From contig NZ_JBLWFI010000003.1 of NCBI RefSeq assembly GCF_048898065.1, forward strand, positions 5,699-69,698: a DNA stretch of 64,000 bases. Direction: 5' to 3'. The stretch comes from Tepidibacillus_B infernus (GTDB lineage: Bacteria; Bacillota; Bacilli; Tepidibacillales; Tepidibacillaceae). Shown here in pieces: positions 35,282-42,829 of the stretch (position 1 is its first letter; each line of letters begins with the position of its first letter). A model generated the notes under the pieces. It ran no database searches and was not told the origin of the DNA. It saw only the letters and a program-made list of their open reading frames with translations. The position numbers were made by a program, and so were the translations under genes.

Positions 35282-36736
35282 TTATTTTATGTTCTTTAAT
35301 ACCTCAGTTAAGAACTCATAAACCCTTTGGGTAGAAGAAATGCTTAAAGATTCTTCAGGGGTATGAGCATGATAGATATTTGGTCCAATCGATACCATAT
35401 CGATTTTACCAAGCTTTTCCTGTAAGAATCCACACTCTAGTCCTGCATGAATCGCATCCACTTTCATTTCAGTATGATTCAATTCTTTATATACCTCATT
35501 CATGATATCTCTAATCCTTGAATTCGGTTCATATTCCCATGCAGGATAATCGGAGAACAACTCCATCTTCGCACCAATCAAATCGCAAATACTTGCAATT
35601 CGGTCATTGATCTCATCTTTTAAGGATTTCACCGAACTTCTTACTGCACTACTTAAAATGATTTCTTCTTCTTTTGTTTCCAGTGTTCCTATATTATTGG
35701 AACTTTCCACTAAACCTTTAATATTTGCACTCATCGTTTGTACTCCTGCAGGAATTAAACGGAGAGCATGAATGAGGTGCTTTTTAGTTTTATCTTGGAA
35801 TACCTGTTTCACTTGTTCTACTTGATTCAATTGAACCTGAATATTAGGATCTGATGCCTCAAATTCCTTTTGGAAAAAGTTTTGATATTGATCAACGATT
35901 TTTTCTAATTCTTTAATATACGCTTCATCAAGCAAAATTGTGGCAGAAGCCATTTTAGGGATGGCGTTCATTTTTTCTCCACCACTTACTGCTGCAATAT
36001 CAAGCTCTATAGATTTTTCGATACCCCTCAATACTCTACCTAATAACTTGATCGCACTAGCTCGATTTTTATCAATTTCAATGCCTGAATGCCCACCCCG
36101 TAATCCCTTAATCGTTAGAGTATAAGCTTGTTTCTCTAAATCGACCTCTGTCCACTCAATTGGAATCGAAACAACATTTCTCACCCCACCAGCGCAAGAA
36201 GCAAGCATAATACCCTCTTCTTCAGAATCAATATTGATCAGAATCTTTCCGGTCAAGTGTTCAGGTTGAAGATTGAGTACTCCATCCATCCCGGTTTCTT
36301 CTGCTACAGTAAACAAACATTCAATTGGCGGGTGTTCTAATTCCTTTGATTCTAAAATGGCCATCATCATAGCTACTGCAGTTCCGTTATCTGCCCCCAG
36401 TGTCGTTCCCTCTGTTTTGACCAAGTCCCCCTCGACGACTAAAGGTATCGGATCTTTCGAAAAATCAAAAGGATAATCTTTTTTTTTAACACAGACCATA
36501 TCCATGTGGCCTTGAAGGATTACAATAGGAGACTGTTCATAGCCTTTTGTTCCCGGTTTTTTGATAATTACATTTCCAGATTCCTCTTGAATAACCTCAA
36601 GCCCAAGGTTTTTCCCGAATTGGACCAAATAATCACTAATTTGTTTCTCATTTCCTGACTCTCTAGGAATTCTACTAATCGCTTCAAAATGTTTAAATAC
36701 GGATTCTGGTTGAAGGCCTTCTAAACGATTGTTCAT
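35282..36736 (-). CDS. pepD: aminoacyl-histidine dipeptidase (PepD)
   Basis: 484-residue M20 family dipeptidase. VILQGHMDMVCVKK (about 75), TTLGADNGTAVAMMM (about 117) and FTVAEETGMDGV (about 148) hold the dinuclear zinc site; HAGLECGFLQEK lies near the C-terminus. It sits between an orphan PqqD gene and pepT, and the three probably form one operon for dipeptide and tripeptide use. Confidence 0.95.
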   Translation of the reverse strand: MNNRLEGLQPESVFKHFEAISRIPRESGNEKQISDYLVQFGKNLGLEVIQEESGNVIIKKPGTKGYEQSPIVILQGHMDMVCVKKKDYPFDFSKDPIPLVVEGDLVKTEGTTLGADNGTAVAMMMAILESKELEHPPIECLFTVAEETGMDGVLNLQPEHLTGKILINIDSEEEGIMLASCAGGVRNVVSIPIEWTEVDLEKQAYTLTIKGLRGGHSGIEIDKNRASAIKLLGRVLRGIEKSIELDIAAVSGGEKMNAIPKMASATILLDEAYIKELEKIVDQYQNFFQKEFEASDPNIQVQLNQVEQVKQVFQDKTKKHLIHALRLIPAGVQTMSANIKGLVESSNNIGTLETKEEEIILSSAVRSSVKSLKDEINDRIASICDLIGAKMELFSDYPAWEYEPNSRIRDIMNEVYKELNHTEMKVDAIHAGLECGFLQEKLGKIDMVSIGPNIYHAHTPEESLSISSTQRVYEFLTEVLKNIK

Positions 36737-36751
36737 ATATTTAGCCCCTTT

Positions 36752-37135
36752 CTAATGATTATCATACATGTTCTCAGTTTTTTCATTCTTCTTAAGCGTG
36801 ATAAATTGATTATTCCTTAAAACATTGATATATGTAATTAGCCTTTCATAGAGAGGCTCAATCTCTTCTCCAAACTCTAATTTCAATAGCCTTCCGATTT
36901 CACTAACATTTCTTTTCCCATCAATTAAATTCCAAATATAAGTTCCATATGTATCTAAATCTATTCTCATTAATTTAGGTGTTTTCTTAAAGACTCTAAC
37001 GATTCGATCTAACATACTGTTTCTGGGAATAATAATCTGAATGATTCCCTTTTCAGTCATGATCGATTGATATTTATTTGTTTTTAGAGGAATCAATTCT
37101 AAAAAATTATCCTTTTTTGAAATTTTATTCGCCAT
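36752..37135 (-). CDS. PqqD-family small protein, orphan
   Basis: 127 residues. The middle part reads as a PqqD winged-helix domain: TYGTYIWNLIDGKRNVSEIGRLLKLEFG (about 63-90), then a helix with YERLITYINVLRNNQFITL. PqqD proteins bind ribosomal precursor peptides for radical SAM enzymes, but no radical SAM gene or precursor is in view. It lies 15 bp before pepD. Its role here is unknown; binding a peptide for the neighbouring peptidases is speculation. Confidence 0.7.
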   Translation of the reverse strand: MANKISKKDNFLELIPLKTNKYQSIMTEKGIIQIIIPRNSMLDRIVRVFKKTPKLMRIDLDTYGTYIWNLIDGKRNVSEIGRLLKLEFGEEIEPLYERLITYINVLRNNQFITLKKNEKTENMYDNH

Positions 37136-37183
37136 TATTTTACCTCTAATATCCTTTCTTTGCTATTAAAATTGTTCACAAAA

Positions 37184-37216
37184 GTGAAAAAGAGGATAGA
37201 AAATATCCTCTTTTTC
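37184..37216 (-). terminator. terminator of the OPT transporter gene
   Basis: GAAAAAGAGGATA stem of 13 bp with a 5-base loop and a T-rich 3' arm. It separates the OPT gene from the pqqD-pepD-pepT unit. Confidence 0.85.
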
Positions 37217-37224
37217 TAGCTTGG

Positions 37225-39129
37225 TTAATCTACCTTTTTAAATACGGAGAATTTCATTAACAAATAAGTTAATATTCCAAAGAAAATCAAGGAACCGATT
37301 TGCCCTAAATCAATACCAAGGACAAGGTCTACACCAAGAACTGCAAATACGGCTAACAAGATCCCAATTAGACCTTCTCCAGCAATTAATCCTGAAGCAA
37401 ATAGAATACCAGAGTCGATTTTTTGGCTCACTTTTTGATCTTCTTCACCATTTTTGTTTAGTTTTCTATTTAAGATTCCTCGAACAATTCCACCCACCAT
37501 AATTGGTGTACTTAAGTGGATTGGCAAATATAAACCAATCGCAATTGGTAATACAGGTAAACCTAATAATTCAATGGCCACCCCGACTCCAATTCCTACA
37601 AAAATCAATGTCCATGGTAAGTTACCACCCATTACACCTTCAATAACTAATCTCATCAAGGTTGCCTGAGGCGCAGGTAGTTCATTAGAACCAAATCCCC
37701 ATGCTTCATTTAGTAAAGTTAGAACTAACCCAATCACTAATGCAGAAGCAACTACACCAACAATTTCGCCAATTTGCTGTTTCTTTGGTGTTGCCCCAAC
37801 AAGAAAACCTGTTTTTAAGTCTTGAGAAGTATCTCCTGAAATCGCTGCGATAATTGCTATTATCGAACCTACAGTTAAGGTTGCAATCATGCCTGCTTGT
37901 CCATCATTACCTGTTGCTTTAAAGATGATCGCTGTGATGATTAGAGTAGCGATGGTCATACCAGAAACAGGGTTAGATGAACTCCCTACAAGACCAACGA
38001 TTCTTGAAGATACTGTTGCAAAGAAGAAACCAAAAATCGCAATTAATAATGCTCCAACAAAACCTACAGGAATGATGGGTAACATCATCATCGCAAGGAC
38101 AATTACAAGTACCGCGATTAAAACAAGTTTCAAGGAAAGGTCTTGATCTGTTCTTTTATTCGTTTGCTCACCCACACCACCAGAATAGTCTTTCATCGCA
38201 TCCTTAAAGGTTTGAATGATCAATGGAAGTGATTTAATTAAGCTAAAAATACCACCAAATGCAACGGCTCCAGCACCCACATAACGGATATAGCTATCCC
38301 AAATTCCCCAATATCCTAATTCACTAATTGGAACAGTTGCTGGGTACATAATAATTTCACCCATATTACCAATATAGTCGATTAAAGGAATAAGTCCAAA
38401 CCAACCAATTACTGCACCTGCTAACATATATGCAGAGATCTGAGGCCCAATGATAAAGCCTACACCTAAAAGCGCTGGTAGAACATCGGCACCAATAGCA
38501 GCTCCCTTATAACCAGGAATGGCTGTTTCGATTTCACTAGGGAATAGCTTGAACCCATCAGCAATAAATTTGTAGATCGCTCCAATACCTAAACCTAAGA
38601 AAGTTGTCTTCGCTTTTTGGCCACCTTCTTCACCTGCTAACAATACTTCGGCACATGCAGTACCCTCTGGATATGGTAAAATACCATGTTCTTTTACGAT
38701 TAGCGCCTTTCTTAACGGAATCATAAATAGAACACCTAATGTTCCCCCAATAATGGCGATAACCGTAATTGTAAATAAACTTGGAGCCCCCATATTCCAC
38801 TCGGTAGACCAAATGTAAAGGGCAGGTAATGTAAAGATTGCCCCAGCTGCAACCGATTCTCCTGCAGAACCAATCGTTTGTACCAAGTTGTTTTCTAAAA
38901 TAGATTCTTTTTTGAATAATCCACGAATAATACCCATAGAAATAACAGCTGCAGGAATTGATGCACTAATTGTCATTCCGACTTTTAGACCTAGATAAGC
39001 ATTTGCAGCCCCAAATATAACAGCCAATAAAATACCTAGAATAAATGAAGTTTTGGTAAACTCAGGTAATACTCTATCTGCAGAAATAAAAGGTTTAAAT
39101 TCCTTTGTACTGCTGTCGCTTTTCGCCAT
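37225..39129 (-). CDS. OPT-family oligopeptide transporter
   Basis: 634-residue polytopic protein with about 15 hydrophobic segments. FILGILLAVIFGAANAYLGLKVGMTISASIPAAV near the N-terminus (shown in part by position 28-60), ILPYPEGTACAEVL (about 148) and SSNPVSGMTIATL (about 382) are OPT signatures. Members import peptides or metal-chelate compounds with protons. Next to three peptidase-type genes, peptide uptake is the likely role. It has its own promoter, a structured leader and a terminator. Confidence 0.93.
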   Translation of the reverse strand: MAKSDSSTKEFKPFISADRVLPEFTKTSFILGILLAVIFGAANAYLGLKVGMTISASIPAAVISMGIIRGLFKKESILENNLVQTIGSAGESVAAGAIFTLPALYIWSTEWNMGAPSLFTITVIAIIGGTLGVLFMIPLRKALIVKEHGILPYPEGTACAEVLLAGEEGGQKAKTTFLGLGIGAIYKFIADGFKLFPSEIETAIPGYKGAAIGADVLPALLGVGFIIGPQISAYMLAGAVIGWFGLIPLIDYIGNMGEIIMYPATVPISELGYWGIWDSYIRYVGAGAVAFGGIFSLIKSLPLIIQTFKDAMKDYSGGVGEQTNKRTDQDLSLKLVLIAVLVIVLAMMMLPIIPVGFVGALLIAIFGFFFATVSSRIVGLVGSSSNPVSGMTIATLIITAIIFKATGNDGQAGMIATLTVGSIIAIIAAISGDTSQDLKTGFLVGATPKKQQIGEIVGVVASALVIGLVLTLLNEAWGFGSNELPAPQATLMRLVIEGVMGGNLPWTLIFVGIGVGVAIELLGLPVLPIAIGLYLPIHLSTPIMVGGIVRGILNRKLNKNGEEDQKVSQKIDSGILFASGLIAGEGLIGILLAVFAVLGVDLVLGIDLGQIGSLIFFGILTYLLMKFSVFKKVD

Positions 39130-39163
39130 TCTGCCTTCTCTCCTATATATAAAATGTTAATTC

Positions 39164-39219
39164 CAAAAGGATTCTAATTTGTTTGAAAATTGCGGCCACA
39201 ATTTGAACTGATCCTTTTG
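39164..39219 (-). promoter_or_regulatory. structured leader with CodY-like box in OPT mRNA
   Basis: A 9-bp perfect inverted repeat (CAAAAGGAT at 39164-39172 with 39211-39219) encloses a 6-bp inverted repeat (AAATTG/CAATTT, 39187-39204). On the minus strand 39191-39177 reads AATTTTCAAACAAAT, 12 of 15 matches to the CodY box. It lies between the promoter and the start codon. Confidence 0.45.
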
Positions 39220-39233
39220 ACAAAACATGTATT

Positions 39234-39262
39234 ATTATAAAGATTTTTAGGATTATTTACAA
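39234..39262 (-). promoter_or_regulatory. promoter of the OPT transporter gene
   Basis: TTGTAA (39262-39257), 17-bp spacer, TATAAT (39239-39234), leaving a leader of about 100 nt before the ATG. Confidence 0.75.
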
Positions 39263-39360
39263 CCTTTTACTTTATATTTCTACAGTTAAGAGTATTCGGA
39301 AAATAAGTTTAATAACCTATTCTCAATCAACTCATTATGTTAGATATCATAATAATGGCT

Positions 39361-39822
39361 CTATTTTGAAAGTTTGTTAGCGATCGAAGATGCTGCATAG
39401 GAATACGGTTTTGTCTTACATTGAAAACCGCAAGCATTTACCCAGCTAACGATTTCGGGGATCATTTTTGAAGTTGGGCCGTCCTCTCCTGCATCCACAT
39501 GAATCCCAATATCATGTAAGTGACCTTCTTGTTCTAGATACATGGCTAATTTACTTGCCATTTCTAGGCTTAGACTTGTCTCATAAAATATTTTCTGCCT
39601 TATATTGGTTATTTTACGTACTCTTTTAATATCATAAAAAAAGATCCCACCATTCCCAACGTTCCACACGGCAACGACAATCACAGTCTTTGTCAAATCA
39701 AAATTTTGTGAATCAGTTCCAACCGAAATTTTATACTGTTGACCTTTATCCTTAGAAATATAGTTGCTTATGATTTGGCACATTCTTTCAAAGGAGACTT
39801 CCCCGTAGGTGATACTACGCAT
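39361..39822 (-). CDS. DUF458 (YkuK-like) RNase H-fold protein
   Basis: 153 residues of the DUF458 family. KISVGTDSQNF (about 33), VVAVWNVGNGGIFFY and GIHVDAGEDGPTSKMI (about 110-125) carry the conserved Asp residues of an RNase H-like fold. In some genomes the family is tied to sporulation or competence; its function is not established. The ATG at 39822 has AGGGAG at good spacing; the longer frame from 39897 lacks one. Confidence 0.83.
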   Translation of the reverse strand: MRSITYGEVSFERMCQIISNYISKDKGQQYKISVGTDSQNFDLTKTVIVVAVWNVGNGGIFFYDIKRVRKITNIRQKIFYETSLSLEMASKLAMYLEQEGHLHDIGIHVDAGEDGPTSKMIPEIVSWVNACGFQCKTKPYSYAASSIANKLSK

Positions 39823-39923
39823 CTTTTTACTCTCCCTTTCAGTGAAATGTAAACCTCTTTGCTTTATCATATGTTCCTTAGCTATAATGTACCACATAAT
39901 GTCATTAGGTAGATGTACTTCTA

Positions 39924-39979
39924 TATCGTATTACTAGTATCGCGTATTACGTATTACTACTTACATGTATATCGTAATA
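39924..39979. repeat. heptamer-period array of the GTATTAC type
   Basis: Read in steps of seven from 39924: TATCGTA, TTACTAG, TATCGCG, TATTACG, TATTACT and further degenerate units, then CGTAATA on the opposite sense. It lies in the non-coding gap before the pirin promoter and is related in period, not sequence, to the arrays near the tRNA-Glu genes. Confidence 0.5.
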
Positions 39980-40013
39980 CTAGGTTTATAAAGATGCTGA
40001 AAGTCATATTTAC

Positions 40014-40049
40014 TTGACAAAAGTAAGTAACTTAAATTATATTACTTAC
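40014..40049 (+). promoter_or_regulatory. pirin promoter with palindromic operator
   Basis: TTGACA (40014-40019), 18-bp spacer, TATATT (40038-40043). GTAAGTAA (40023-40030) and TTACTTAC (40042-40049) form a perfect 8-bp inverted repeat that covers the spacer and -10 box, and a further GTAAGT follows at about 40056. This resembles operators of HxlR/DUF24-type quinone or redox repressors such as YodB and CatR. Confidence 0.65.
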
Positions 40050-40117
40050 ATAAAGTAAGTTATTATATTCGTATATTTCAAAAATGCATTATAAATAAAC
40101 AAAAGAAGGTGTGTAAC

Positions 40118-40819
40118 ATGTTCAGAAAAATAGAAAGTGAAAATATGGGGAGTAGCAATCTTGGCTGGCTAAAAAGTAAATTCCACTTTTCCTTTGCAGA
40201 GTATTACAATCCAGATAATATTAATTTTGGGGTTTTAAGAGTAATCAATGATGATTTAGTTGAACCTAATACAGGATTTGATCTTCATCCTCATCGAGAT
40301 ATGGAGATCATATCCTACGTAGTAGATGGAGAACTTACTCATGAAGATAATATGGGTAATAAAAATACGTTAGGTCGTGGCCATGTTCAATACATGAGTG
40401 CAGGGACCGGTGTATATCATAGTGAGCATAATTTCGGAAAAAACATATTAAGACTTTTGCAGATCTGGATTTTCCCAGATAAACAAGGATATACACCTAA
40501 CTATGGAGACTATAAATTTAATTGGGATGATCGAAAAAATAAATGGCTTCATATGGTTTCAAGTAAAGAAGGAAATGCGCCAATCAAAATAAATCAGGAT
40601 GCGAATATTTACTCCTTAGAACTTGAACAAGGAAAAGAGATTAGCTTTCCAGTTAAGGAAGGAAGACAGGCCTATTTAGTTCAGATAGAAGGGATTTCTA
40701 CAATTAATATGGTTGAACTATCTAATCGGGACGGACTGGAAATTGTAGAGGAAGACATTTTAATAAAGACAAAAGAAACTTCACATGTTTTAATGATCGA
40801 AATGAAGAAACAAGATTAA
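40118..40819 (+). CDS. pirin-family cupin protein
   Basis: 233-residue bicupin of the pirin family. The Fe-site motif FDLHPHRDMEIISYVVDGELTHED (about 53-75, quoted in part) has the expected His-His-His spacing, with GTGVYHSEHN further on. Some pirins are quercetin dioxygenases. The ATG at 40118 has GAAGGTG upstream. Its promoter carries a palindromic operator, so it is probably induced by a quinone-like or oxidative signal. Confidence 0.88.
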   Translation: MFRKIESENMGSSNLGWLKSKFHFSFAEYYNPDNINFGVLRVINDDLVEPNTGFDLHPHRDMEIISYVVDGELTHEDNMGNKNTLGRGHVQYMSAGTGVYHSEHNFGKNILRLLQIWIFPDKQGYTPNYGDYKFNWDDRKNKWLHMVSSKEGNAPIKINQDANIYSLELEQGKEISFPVKEGRQAYLVQIEGISTINMVELSNRDGLEIVEEDILIKTKETSHVLMIEMKKQD

Positions 40820-40911
40820 TTATTTTAAGCGTACCTGGCAAAAAAATATAATCTTGGTGTATGCTGTCAAGCATAACTTACACTTCCATTTTACTTATGA
40901 CATATTGATGG

Positions 40912-41805
40912 TTATATAGCAACAATTCTGTTACGTCCCGTTTCTTTTGCCCGATACAATCCTTGATCTGCTTTCTCAATAAACTGGCTCAGATCTTGCC
41001 CTTTGATATATTCTGTTATCCCTAAACTTATGGTGACCAATATCCGTTTTCCTTTATAAACAAACTTGGTTCCTTCCACTGTCTTTCGGATTCGCTCTGC
41101 GAATTTAATTCCTTGTTCTAAAGAAGCATTCGGCAAAACAATCATAAACTCTTCTCCGCCTGTTCTAACGAATACATCAGAATCACGAATGATCCCCTCT
41201 ATAACTCTGGTTACTTTTTTCAAGGCCATATCCCCAGCGTTGTGACCATATGTATCGTTGATGGTTTTGAAATGGTCAATATCAAACATGATCAGTGTCA
41301 TCGGATGTTCTCTTCTTTGAGATAAAGGAATGGCTTTTTCCATATACAAATCCAGGTATCTGCGGTTATAGATTTTAGTGAGCGGGTCAGTCAAAGCAAG
41401 ATGTTCTAATTCCGTTATCAACCTTGCAACCTTGATTCGAAAAGAAGAAATCATTGTGAATACGACCCATTCCACTGCTCCTGTAATAATTAGATGAATC
41501 CCATCCTGATATTGAATTTGTTCCTGACGAAACACAAATTCCGTAATAACCATAAGAATGAAGCCTGACAATCCAACAGTGATTGTTGCTTTCCACGTTG
41601 GGAATAAGACCACTGTTGCAATAGCAGGTATCAAGAGAAGCATCCATAGTGATTCTAAAGGCGAATAATAATTAACAACTACCACCATTGCTAAAGACGC
41701 CAGGATAAATACATACATCAGCTTTCGGTTCATCATTCGTTTTTTTTCCTTTTGTCCAGTGATTGTAGCTTTCGCCTTAAATGGAAGTATTCGACAAATT
41801 TTCAC
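40912..41805 (-). CDS. diguanylate cyclase (GGDEF) membrane protein
   Basis: 297 residues. Four to five transmembrane segments (about 30-125) precede a GGDEF domain (about 140-295) with DPLTKIYNRRYLD, FDIDHFKTINDTYGHNAGD and active-site GGEEF, so it should make c-di-GMP. The GTG at 41805 has GGGGG eight bases upstream. The retained part of an EAL-domain gene lies 25 bp upstream in the same direction, suggesting an older GGDEF/EAL pair or a rearrangement. Confidence 0.9.
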   Translation of the reverse strand: MKICRILPFKAKATITGQKEKKRMMNRKLMYVFILASLAMVVVVNYYSPLESLWMLLLIPAIATVVLFPTWKATITVGLSGFILMVITEFVFRQEQIQYQDGIHLIITGAVEWVVFTMISSFRIKVARLITELEHLALTDPLTKIYNRRYLDLYMEKAIPLSQRREHPMTLIMFDIDHFKTINDTYGHNAGDMALKKVTRVIEGIIRDSDVFVRTGGEEFMIVLPNASLEQGIKFAERIRKTVEGTKFVYKGKRILVTISLGITEYIKGQDLSQFIEKADQGLYRAKETGRNRIVAI

Positions 41806-41830
41806 AATTTCAGCCCCCTTTCCTAAACAA

Positions 41831-42157
41831 TTAAATTTTGCGTGAAGATGATTCCCCTTTGCCGTAATCATCAAGTGCAATGGCATACCCTTTATCTTTC
41901 AAATAATGAACCGCTCTTTTGAACAAACCCATGTCCGATATTTTTTCTGCTTCGTTGATTTCAAACACAATGTTTCGATTAGAGAAGCGAATACTCTTGA
42001 GTTTTCCCAAAAAATCAGGAAAAGAAGGATGAACTATGGTGGAAGGATATACATTAAAAAACTCCCTATCTTCTCCCTTAAACCACCCATCATTTTCGAG
42101 GTCTTCAGAACAAGTAACATGGGTATTTATTTCTATAACATAACGAGATTCGATTTT
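41831..42157 (-). pseudogene. EAL-domain (c-di-GMP phosphodiesterase) remnant
   Basis: 108 codons open between stops. FFNVYPSTIVHPSFPDF, NIVFEINEAEKISDMGLFKR and GYAIALDDYGKGESSS are central EAL-domain motifs, but the frame ends right after the DD motif and lacks the C-terminal half. No good start is seen; the first 30 residues do not fit an EAL N-terminus. It is therefore a truncated, non-functional piece. Confidence 0.75.
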
Positions 42158-42299
42158 TTATACATGGTTTGCGCATAAGACAACATCTCGTCACTTCTTG
42201 AAAAATAATACTTATAGTATATCATTATTGATTTTGAATATCTATTGTCTCTTGGGGAAGCTTAAAGATTAAAGCTAAAGTTACATAAGAGGTGGTTAA

Positions 42300-42638
42300 A
42301 TGAGTGATTTGCCAAAAGTTATCGGAGAGCGGATTCGAAATTTCCGTAAAGAAAAGGGATTGAGCCAAGAAGAATTAGCAGATATAGCCAATCTCCACAC
42401 TACATACATTGGACAATTGGAAAGAGGCGAGAAAAATGCGACACTGGAAAGCATCGAAAAGGTGGCCAACGCTCTGGAGATTTCATTAGAAGACCTCTTT
42501 CGGTCGATCCACCCTAATCCAGATTCTCAAGAATACACACTATCCCAAATCATCACCCGCTTACAAACACGAAACATCAAAGATCAGAAAATCGTCCTGA
42601 ACTTGCTGGATCTATTGCTGGACTGGAAAGATCAGTGA
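42300..42638 (+). CDS. XRE-family transcriptional regulator
   Basis: 112 residues. The N-terminal Xre/Cro helix-turn-helix (about 7-62: IRNFRKEKGLSQEELADIANLHTTYIGQLERGEKN) is complete, followed by a 45-residue helical tail that may dimerise. AGAGGTGG precedes the ATG. It stands alone between the EAL remnant and the mercury operon; its target is unknown. Confidence 0.85.
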   Translation: MSDLPKVIGERIRNFRKEKGLSQEELADIANLHTTYIGQLERGEKNATLESIEKVANALEISLEDLFRSIHPNPDSQEYTLSQIITRLQTRNIKDQKIVLNLLDLLLDWKDQ

Positions 42639-42667
42639 AAACCATTGTTAGCAAGTAGACTTGTGGA

Positions 42668-42706
42668 GGCAGAAAACAAAAATGAGGCGGAAGCTTACAC
42701 TCCGCC
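42668..42706 (-). terminator. terminator of the mercury operon
   Basis: GGCGGA/TCCGCC stem followed on the minus strand by TCATTTTTGTTTT, about 120 bp past merA. The gap between holds no supported gene. Confidence 0.7.
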
Positions 42707-42829
42707 CCATGAATCTATTTCGCTAATCTTGCACACATTGTCATTAACATTTCTCTCATCAAACAAACCCTATTAAACACAACGCATCACTTCTCCTGTA
42801 CATTCACGCTTAATATGGTTCTATAAAGT

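Noticed and set aside
40855..40885. Terminator between pirin and the GGDEF gene
   Set aside because: A TATGCT/AGCATA hairpin is present but has no T-run on either strand.
41906..42178. Plus-strand 90-codon frame
   Set aside because: It is the complement of the EAL remnant, whose motifs are unmistakable on the minus strand.
42707..42829. Small gene downstream of merA (14 codons, MREMLMT...)
   Set aside because: Too short, weak ribosome binding site and no similarity I can recognise to merB, merT or merP.
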